From: Enterobacteriaceae bacterium UBA3516
GTDB lineage: Bacteria; Pseudomonadota; Gammaproteobacteria; Enterobacterales; Enterobacteriaceae
Direction: 5' to 3'
Assembly: GCA_002377245.1 (NCBI GenBank)
Contig: DFPL01000071.1
Coordinates: forward strand, 1-11,947
DNA: 11,947 nucleotides
The notes beneath the pieces are model-generated. The model saw nothing but the letters and a program-made list of their open reading frames with translations, made no database searches and was not told the origin of the DNA. The position numbers were made by a program, and so were the translations under genes. Below are positions 7,068 through 11,947 of the stretch, piece by piece. How positions within the stretch are numbered: the first letter of the stretch is position 1; the number at the start of each line of letters is the position of its first letter.

Positions 7068-8243
7068 ATGGCAAAAGGTATGCGGGTCAAACTGAACTAT
7101 GAGGTCAGCCAGGATCCGGATACAGGCGTGGAAATTACCCGCCTGACCCCCCCTGAAGTAACCTGTCATCGTAACTACTTTTATCAGAAGTGTTTTTTTA
7201 ACGATGGCAGCCATCTGCTGTTCGCCGGAGAATTCGACGGTCACTGGAACTACTATCTGCTGGATCTGAAACAGGCCGAAGCGGTGCAACTGACCGAAGG
7301 CGCAGGCGATAACACCTTCGGCGGTTTCCTCTCCCCGGACGACCGTTCTCTTTATTACGTCAAGAACGATCGCACCCTGCGGGAGGTCAATCTGACGACG
7401 CTCGTCGAGCGCGAAGTGTACCGCGTGAGCGATGAGTGGGTCGGCTACGGCACCTGGGTGGCCAACTCTGATTGCACTAAACTGGTCGGTATCGAAATTG
7501 CGAAGCGTGACTGGACGCCGCTGAACGACTGGAAAATCTTCCACGACTTCTTCCACAAAGGCCCGCACTGTCGCCTGCTGCGCGTAGACCTGCAGAGCGG
7601 CGAAAGCCGCGTGATTCATGAAGAGAAGAACTGGCTGGGCCATCCGATTTATCGCCCGTTTGATGATAATACCGTTGCGTTCTGTCATGAAGGCCCACAC
7701 GATCTGGTGGATGCCCGCATGTGGATGGTCAACGAAGACGGCAGCAATGTGCGTAAAGTGAAAGAGCACGAAGAAGGCGAAAGCTGCACCCATGAATTCT
7801 GGGTACCGAACGGTTCGTCACTGATGTATGTGTCTTACCTCAAGGGGCAGCAGGGGCGCACCATTTACAGCTTCAATCCGGATACGGGCGTCAATCAAGC
7901 CGTGATGCAGATGCCGGCCTGTTCTCACCTGATGAGTAACTTCGACGGCACGATGCTGGTGGGCGATGGCTCCGGTACGCCAGTGGACGTGGAAGACACC
8001 AGCGGCTATACCATCGATAACGACCCGTATTTGTATGCCTTCGACGTGGCGAAGGAAGCTTACTTCCGCATCGCCCGTCACGATACCTCGTGGGCAACCG
8101 TGGCGAACAGCCGTCAGGTGACGCATCCGCACCCCTCCTTTACCCCGGATGATACCGCGGTGCTGTTTAGTTCCGATAAAGACGGCAAGCCTGCTCTCTA
8201 TATCGCGAAACTTCCTGAACAACCCGAAATGCTACGTTTCTGA
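7068..8243 (+). CDS. ogl: Oligogalacturonate lyase (PL22), second tandem copy
   Basis: This 391-residue cytoplasmic enzyme has close to the family's usual length and is the more canonical of the two copies. It would turn digalacturonate and short unsaturated oligomers into 5-keto-4-deoxyuronate for the Kdu/Kdg pathway. With the start at ATG 7068, R217, H242, H287, Q350, H353 and H355 fall at exactly the positions I recall for the Yersinia PL22 active site (Mn2+ ligands H287, Q350, H353, H355; base H242). An upstream TTG at 7035 is also in frame, but AAGGAG at 7056-7061 is ideally spaced for 7068. A candidate promoter lies just upstream and a strong terminator follows. It converges with kdgM. 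Confidence 0.
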   Translation: MAKGMRVKLNYEVSQDPDTGVEITRLTPPEVTCHRNYFYQKCFFNDGSHLLFAGEFDGHWNYYLLDLKQAEAVQLTEGAGDNTFGGFLSPDDRSLYYVKNDRTLREVNLTTLVEREVYRVSDEWVGYGTWVANSDCTKLVGIEIAKRDWTPLNDWKIFHDFFHKGPHCRLLRVDLQSGESRVIHEEKNWLGHPIYRPFDDNTVAFCHEGPHDLVDARMWMVNEDGSNVRKVKEHEEGESCTHEFWVPNGSSLMYVSYLKGQQGRTIYSFNPDTGVNQAVMQMPACSHLMSNFDGTMLVGDGSGTPVDVEDTSGYTIDNDPYLYAFDVAKEAYFRIARHDTSWATVANSRQVTHPHPSFTPDDTAVLFSSDKDGKPALYIAKLPEQPEMLRF

Positions 8244-8271
8244 TTTTTCTGAGTATTTATCACGGCACATG

Positions 8272-8293
8272 CCCTCCTCACGGAGGGTTTTTT
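8272..8293 (+). terminator. Terminator after the second ogl
   Basis: CCCTCC (8272-8277), a TCAC loop, GGAGGG (8282-8287) and six Ts form an intrinsic terminator 29 bases after the ogl stop codon. Confidence 0.
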
Positions 8294-8379
8294 CTGCCTT
8301 TTGATTAAGTTGTTCAGAATGACCTTATTAGGTTTTAACCGTCACGGTCTGATAAAGTAAACCACGGCATCTGGCAAAT

Positions 8380-8411
8380 AAAAAAGCCGACTGCTGAGAG
8401 TCGGCCTTTTT
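8380..8411 (-). terminator. Terminator of kdgM, likely bidirectional
   Basis: GCCGACT (8386-8392) and AGTCGGC (8399-8405) form a 7-bp stem with a 6-base loop. On the minus strand it is followed by a run of Ts (complement of the A tract at 8380-8385), as expected for the end of kdgM. The plus side also has a T tract (8407-8411), so it can back up the ogl terminator. Confidence 0.
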
Positions 8412-8434
8412 ATACAGCGAATTTACGTTTTTTA

Positions 8435-9118
8435 TCAGAAGGAATAAGCTACGCCTAAACGGAAACGGGTCTGACGTTCATCGGTGTCTTTCACGCCCAC
8501 GTTACCGACTTCAACATAGGGAGACCAGTTTTTATCAATTTTGTAAGCTACCTTGGCATTATATTCGTTAGAGTAATCTTTATTATTGTTACGAATGGTC
8601 CCTTCAGAACTTTTCGCATATACGTAATTCAGCTCGGTGCGGAAATCACCCATTACCCAGCCGACCCATGCATCACCACGGTTGACTTTGTCATCATCTT
8701 TATTCGCATTTGATGGGTAGCGCGTATATTCATAACGATAACGGGCTGCGACGAAAAATCCATTTTCGAAAGTATATTGTGCATGTAAATTGGGTTTGTA
8801 GATCGTGCGGCTGTCAATACTTTCAATGGTAAATGCCGGGGTGACAGAAATACGATCTGTTGCTTTCCAGCGCCAACTGATTTGATCTTCGTGACCATTA
8901 CCCACAACGTCAGTAAAAGGCTGATCGGCGTTATCGCCGCCTGATTTCCACTTTGCTTCAACGGAAAAACCCAGCCCATTATCAAAGCGATGCGAGACAG
9001 CAACACGATCGGCGTTCGTGCCGCTATCGATATACTCATGGCGTAAGTCAACGGTGACAGCCTGAGCCGCAAAAGATGCACCAACAAAAGAGGCAAGGAC
9101 CAGAGATTTTTTAAACAT
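8435..9118 (-). CDS. kdgM: Oligogalacturonate-specific outer-membrane porin KdgM
   Basis: This 227-residue KdgM/NanC-family porin is expected to form a 12-stranded monomeric beta-barrel that passes anionic pectin oligomers across the outer membrane. The signal peptide MFKKSLVLASFVGASFAAQA is cleaved after Ala20, giving VTVDLRHEY. Family hallmarks are the RHEY start, the alternating barrel strands, the segment WSPYVEVGNVGVKDTDERQTRFRLG and the C-terminal aromatic YSF needed for BAM insertion. The many arginines (R125, R127, R163 region and others) fit an anion-selective pore. The ATG at 9118 is preceded by GAGGG on the minus strand. It is transcribed toward the ogl genes from its own promoter, with two KdgR boxes and an FNR-type site upstream. 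GC is about 43% in a sampled 120 bases. Confidence 0.
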   Translation of the reverse strand: MFKKSLVLASFVGASFAAQAVTVDLRHEYIDSGTNADRVAVSHRFDNGLGFSVEAKWKSGGDNADQPFTDVVGNGHEDQISWRWKATDRISVTPAFTIESIDSRTIYKPNLHAQYTFENGFFVAARYRYEYTRYPSNANKDDDKVNRGDAWVGWVMGDFRTELNYVYAKSSEGTIRNNNKDYSNEYNAKVAYKIDKNWSPYVEVGNVGVKDTDERQTRFRLGVAYSF

Positions 9119-9130
9119 GAAAAACCCTCA

Positions 9131-9149
9131 ATTGAAATAATGTTTCGTT
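9131..9149. promoter_or_regulatory. KdgR-like operator A, kdgM
   Basis: TTGAAAT-AAT-GTTTCGT matches 15 of 17 defined KdgR consensus positions and begins 13 bases upstream of the kdgM start codon, in its leader. Together with box B it forms a tandem pair 20-21 bases apart centre to centre, i.e. on the same DNA face. Confidence 0.
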
Positions 9150-9151
9150 TT

Positions 9152-9170
9152 TATGAAATTGTATTTTATT
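9152..9170. promoter_or_regulatory. KdgR operator B, kdgM (best match in window)
   Basis: ATGAAAT-TGT-ATTTTAT matches 16 of 17 defined KdgR consensus positions, the best box in the window. It overlaps a possible minus-strand -10 (TACAAT at 9163-9158); another -10 candidate, TAAAAT, lies at 9190-9185. With either start point a bound repressor would block kdgM. Confidence 0.
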
Positions 9171-9224
9171 TTTTAGTTAACACTATTTTAGTGATCGAGA
9201 TCGTAATTGTTTGTTTCATTTTTT

Positions 9225-9238
9225 TTGATAAAGATCAA
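9225..9238. promoter_or_regulatory. Perfect FNR-consensus palindrome upstream of kdgM
   Basis: TTGAT-AAAG-ATCAA is an exact match to the FNR consensus TTGAT-N4-ATCAA, centred at 9231.5, about 113 bases upstream of the kdgM start codon. It also reads as a degenerate CRP site (TTTGA-N6-TCAAC). It suggests control of porin expression by oxygen limitation, by cAMP-CRP, or both. The distance to the start point is not resolved because the promoter itself is unclear. Confidence 0.
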
Positions 9239-9532
9239 CGTGACGGGTGTCAACAATGTGGCGCTGATTAGGATGTTTTTTAGGGTTAAGATCACAAAAA
9301 ATAATGGCTTATTCTTTAATGAACGATCGCTCAGTTTGAATTAAGTTTGAGAAAGGGCGTATGCAGGGGAAATATGCTTTCACCTGCAACGAAATTTCGT
9401 TAAAGAAGGGGGCTGACAAAAATTTTTGCAGGTCAAAATTTTAAGAAAGAAGTGGGGCGCTGTGAGTGAGAGGTGAATGTTAGCTCTCTGTCGACGGCGA
9501 TGACAGAGAGCAGGATTAAAAAAGTGATTGCG
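9239..9532. other. Intergenic region between kdgM and the MFS gene, palindrome-rich
   Basis: No convincing gene was found. It holds a 14-base perfect palindrome AACGAAATTTCGTT (9388-9401), another CAAAAATTTTTG (9417-9428), a single CRP-like half-site (TGTGA on the minus strand, near 9290) and the hairpin at 9483-9511. The palindromes may be extra kdgM regulator sites, or they may simply reflect AT-rich sequence. Confidence 0.
9483..9511 (-). terminator. Strong hairpin after the MFS gene, no T tract
   Basis: GCTCTCTGTC (9483-9492) and GACAGAGAGC (9502-9511) form a perfect 10-bp stem with a 9-base loop, 22 bases downstream of the MFS stop codon. The minus-strand continuation is TAACATTC, not a T tract. 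It may be a processing or 3'-end stability structure rather than a classical intrinsic terminator. Confidence 0.
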
Positions 9533-10726
9533 CTAACGGGCACTGCTATTTTGACGTGAGGCGAGAAATGTTATTGCCGCTGCGCCAAGCAGTAACAGCC
9601 CACTAAAGCCAAAAGCGCTTCGCCACCCCAGGCTGTCAAATATCAGGCCGCCAGCCGTGGAACCCAAAGCAATTGAGAGCTGGATAACAGCAACCATGAG
9701 TCCACCGCCCGCCTCTGCATCTTCGGGTAGCGTCCGCGCTACCCATGTCCACCAGCCAGTGGGGGCTGCGGTTGCCAGCATGCCCCACAGGCTGAGCAAA
9801 AAAGCAACAGACCAGGCGCTGTGGCCGGCCAGAAGTAGCGTACCGGCAATCGCCGCCATGAGCAGGGGGATCGTGATTAATGTCTGATAAAACCTCGCGT
9901 TAAGGAGTGTCGACACGCACAACGTACCCATAAAACCCGCAATGCCTATCGCCAGCAGAATCAGGGACAGGCCAGCGTCATTCACCCTGGTCACGCTTTC
10001 CAGGAAGGGGCGCACGTAGGTAAATAACGCAAACTGCCCCATAAAGAAGAGTCCACAGGCCAGCAGGCCAATGGATACCTTTGAGACGCTGAACAGACGA
10101 AGGATGGAACCCTGAGGCTTTCGCGCTTTGCTGCTTTCCATCGTTGGCAGGCTGACGCATTGCCAAATGAACGCCGCTATGGCCAGCGGCACGAGGCAAA
10201 AGAAAGCGCCGCGCCAGCCGACGGTAGCCCCCAGGTAGCTGCCAAGCGGTGCCGCGACCACGGTCGCCAGCGCATTACCGCCATTGAAAATGGCCAGCGC
10301 GCGGGGAACCAGATGCTGCGGCACCAGTCTGATAGCGGTGGCCGCAGACATTGACCAGAATCCACCGATGACGATACCAATCAGGGCCCTTCCTGCAATA
10401 TAAACCGGATAGCTGGGTGCCAGCGCAACAATCAACCCCGACACGGCCATGAGAACCGTGAACCCTAACAGGAGGTGTTTACGGTTCAGGCCTCCGGCAA
10501 TATTAGAGATAGTCAGGCTGGTTACTACCGCCAGAACGCCGGAAATAGCAATTCCCTGGCCTGCCAGCCCTTCGGTAACCTTTAAATCCCTGGCAATCGG
10601 CGTCAGCAGACTGACCGGCAAAAATTCGGACGCGATCAGAACAAAAACGCACAGCGTCATAGCAAACACGCCGCCCCAGTGGGCGTGCACTTTATTTTGG
10701 GAGGGATTACGGCTCATTCTGGACAT
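9533..10726 (-). CDS. MFS efflux transporter, NepI-like (DHA1 family)
   Basis: This 397-residue, 12-helix major facilitator protein resembles E. coli NepI (purine ribonucleoside efflux) in several blocks: SEFLPVSLLTPIARDL, EGLAGQ, GRALIGIVIGGFWSMSAATAIRLVP, APLGSYLG..GWR, GQFALFTYVRP and VAVIQLS. It acts in the inner membrane as a proton-coupled exporter. NepI-like substrates such as nucleosides or base analogues are possible, but sugar or drug efflux cannot be excluded, so no symbol is given. The start is probably ATG 10726; a second ATG three codons in (10717) is an alternative, and neither has a strong ribosome site. The leader contains an 8-bp hairpin. The hydrolase gene upstream is in the same direction but ends in a terminator, so they may be separate units. 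Confidence 0.
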   Translation of the reverse strand: MSRMSRNPSQNKVHAHWGGVFAMTLCVFVLIASEFLPVSLLTPIARDLKVTEGLAGQGIAISGVLAVVTSLTISNIAGGLNRKHLLLGFTVLMAVSGLIVALAPSYPVYIAGRALIGIVIGGFWSMSAATAIRLVPQHLVPRALAIFNGGNALATVVAAPLGSYLGATVGWRGAFFCLVPLAIAAFIWQCVSLPTMESSKARKPQGSILRLFSVSKVSIGLLACGLFFMGQFALFTYVRPFLESVTRVNDAGLSLILLAIGIAGFMGTLCVSTLLNARFYQTLITIPLLMAAIAGTLLLAGHSAWSVAFLLSLWGMLATAAPTGWWTWVARTLPEDAEAGGGLMVAVIQLSIALGSTAGGLIFDSLGWRSAFGFSGLLLLGAAAITFLASRQNSSAR

Positions 10727-10745
10727 TATTGATATCTCTGAATAT

Positions 10746-10777
10746 TGCCCCGGTCAGTGAGAGGCGCAGCCGGGGCA
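10746..10777 (-). other. GC-rich inverted repeat in the MFS gene leader
   Basis: TGCCCCGG (10746-10753) and CCGGGGCA (10770-10777) form a perfect 8-bp stem around a 16-base loop, ending about 20 bases upstream of the MFS start codon. There is no T tract. It could be an operator or an RNA structure affecting translation of a gene whose ribosome site already looks weak. Confidence 0.
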
Positions 10778-10830
10778 GGCGCTATTCATGGAATAACGAT
10801 AAAAAAACGGAGGTAAAAAAGCGCGGAGAT

Positions 10831-10860
10831 AAAAAGCCGCCTGCGAAGATGAGGCGGCTT
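10831..10860 (-). terminator. Terminator after the alpha/beta hydrolase
   Basis: AAGCCGCCT (10834-10842) pairs with AGGCGGCTT (10852-10860) around a 9-base loop. On the minus strand the stem is followed by TTTTTATC, a good intrinsic terminator, 6 bases after the hydrolase stop codon. Confidence 0.
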
Positions 10861-10866
10861 AGGGTT

Positions 10867-11925
10867 TTATCTTAAGTTAGTTTTGAAAAACGCTTCAAAT
10901 TTGGCAAAGGGTATTTTACCGGCCGCATTATCATAGAGATCGACATGGTTCGCACCGGGGACAATGACCAGTTCCTTCTCTTTACTGCCGATGGCCTTGA
11001 AGGCGTCTTCAGCAAAGTAACGCGAGTGCGCTTTTTCACCGGTCACGATCAGCGTCGGGATGGTGACTTCATTGGCATAGCTCAGCAGCGGCATATTCAT
11101 AAACGACAGCGGCATGGTCGCATTCCAGGCGCCTGTTGAATTCACGGAACGGGCGTGGAAACCGCGCGGCATGCGGTAATAATCAAAAAACTCTTTTAAA
11201 ACCGGATGCGGGTTGGCGGGTAAGGTTTCCGGCAAAATACGTTCGCCTGCGCTGGCGTTGCCTTTCTCGTCGACATAAATATCATGCCCGCCCGGTGCAG
11301 GCGTGCCCGCTTGTGCATCCTTCCAGCGCTGGGCGTTGAGATACTGCAGCACGGCGCGGCGGTCGGCGGTGGTATAGCGATCTTTACCGTCGCCAACGCC
11401 ATGGCCCATCGCGCGGCTCATGTCGTACATGACGCTGGTGGCCACCGCTTTCACACGGGTATCCATCGCGGCGTCGTTCAGCGCCATGCCGCCCCAGCCA
11501 CAGATGCCGAGCAGCCCGATACGGTTGCGGTCTACTTCGTTTTGCAAACCTAAGTAATCCACTGCCGCGCTGAAATCCTCGGTGTTGATATCAGGAGAAG
11601 CAACGTTACGCGGATGACCGCCGCTTTCACCCGTATAAGACGGATCGAAGGCCAGCGTGACAAAGCCCTGTTCCGCCAGGGTCTGCGCATACAGGCCGCT
11701 CGACTGCTCTTTGACCGCGCCGAAGGGTCCGCTAATGGCAATCGCCGCCAGTTTGCGATCGCCACGATCTTTAGGCAGGTAGAGATCCCCCACCAGGGTG
11801 ATGCCATAGCGGTTCTGGAAGGTCACCTTACGGTGATCGACTTTCGCGCTTTTAGCGAAGGTTTTGTCCCATTTTTCTTCCATCGAAACGGGCGCATTCG
11901 GATTAGATGAATCAGCATAGCTCAT
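10867..11925 (-). CDS. Alpha/beta hydrolase with cysteine nucleophile (dienelactone-hydrolase-like)
   Basis: I take the start as ATG 11925 (352 residues), because GGAG at 11937-11934 lies 8 bases upstream. The in-frame GTG at 11934 lies right at that site and would not use it. The nucleophile elbow is GICGWGG (Cys145 counting from the GTG; 142 from the ATG) instead of GxSxG, as in dienelactone hydrolase. The likely catalytic His is in PGANHVDLYD (330), and the acid is probably E300 or D310 (TGEKAHSRYFAED). There is no signal peptide, so it is cytoplasmic. An insert with many charged residues (about 175-260) forms a probable cap domain. It resembles YcjY-type hydrolases of unknown substrate: ester, lactone or amide hydrolysis is likely, but nothing more specific can be said. 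No functional tie to the pectin genes is visible. Confidence 0.
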   Translation of the reverse strand: MSYADSSNPNAPVSMEEKWDKTFAKSAKVDHRKVTFQNRYGITLVGDLYLPKDRGDRKLAAIAISGPFGAVKEQSSGLYAQTLAEQGFVTLAFDPSYTGESGGHPRNVASPDINTEDFSAAVDYLGLQNEVDRNRIGLLGICGWGGMALNDAAMDTRVKAVATSVMYDMSRAMGHGVGDGKDRYTTADRRAVLQYLNAQRWKDAQAGTPAPGGHDIYVDEKGNASAGERILPETLPANPHPVLKEFFDYYRMPRGFHARSVNSTGAWNATMPLSFMNMPLLSYANEVTIPTLIVTGEKAHSRYFAEDAFKAIGSKEKELVIVPGANHVDLYDNAAGKIPFAKFEAFFKTNLR

Positions 11926-11947
11926 GTTTGTCACTCCACTTAATGAT

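Noticed and set aside
5765..7793. Long minus-strand open frames opposite both ogl genes (5765-6598 and 6945-7793)
   Set aside because: They are antisense shadows: they resemble each other only because the two ogl genes are paralogues, and they lack ribosome sites and any recognisable protein feature.
9361..9444. A 27-codon plus-strand ORF between kdgM and the MFS gene
   Set aside because: Ribosome site spacing is poor, there is no recognisable peptide, and it spans the AT-rich palindromes; not supported as a gene.
121..9768. A 16-base exact repeat (CAGCCAGTGGGGGCTG) at 121-136 and 9753-9768
   Set aside because: Both copies lie inside unrelated membrane protein genes and there is no mobile-element context; most likely coincidence.

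Overview
The window looks like chromosomal DNA of an enterobacterium (Enterobacter/Klebsiella/Citrobacter-like or a soft-rot relative). The protein sequences, Shine-Dalgarno spacing, CRP/FNR/KdgR-type sites and moderate GC content all fit this. The genus cannot be fixed from the sequence alone. No RNA gene, insertion sequence, CRISPR array or phage gene was seen.

Layout. (1) Bases 2-799 carry the 3' part of an ABC transporter inner-membrane permease of the PotC/PhnV type, followed by a strong intrinsic terminator. (2) Bases 921-1439 are an AT-rich control region with two KdgR-like operators, a CRP-like site and a candidate sigma70 promoter. It ends in a 37-codon reading frame that overlaps the start of togM. 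(3) Bases 1440-5666 hold a compact togM-togN-togA-togB operon, an ABC importer for oligogalacturonides (pectin fragments). (4) Two tandem oligogalacturonate lyase genes of family PL22 follow at 5741-6868 and 7068-8243; both keep the full set of catalytic and metal-binding residues. (5) On the opposite strand and convergent with them is kdgM (8435-9118), an oligogalacturonate-specific outer-membrane porin. Its promoter region has two good KdgR operators and a perfect FNR consensus palindrome. (6) Further right, on the minus strand, lie a NepI-like major facilitator efflux protein (9533-10726) and an alpha/beta hydrolase with a cysteine nucleophile (10867-11925). Neither has an evident link to pectin use.

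How the genes work together (family knowledge plus inference): KdgM lets oligogalacturonides cross the outer membrane. TogB binds them in the periplasm, TogMN with the ATPase TogA imports them, and the Ogl enzymes split the short oligomers in the cytoplasm to 5-keto-4-deoxyuronate for the Kdu/Kdg pathway, which is encoded elsewhere. KdgR would repress both tog and kdgM until pathway intermediates appear, with CRP/FNR-family input. No secreted pectinase lies in the window, so the cluster looks built for scavenging fragments released by others.

No wholly new system was found. The points most worth a second look are: the duplicated and diverged ogl pair, the possible remnant or leader ORF in front of togM, the FNR palindrome at kdgM, the sharp GC change inside the tog operon, the Walker A substitution in TogA and the Cys-nucleophile hydrolase.
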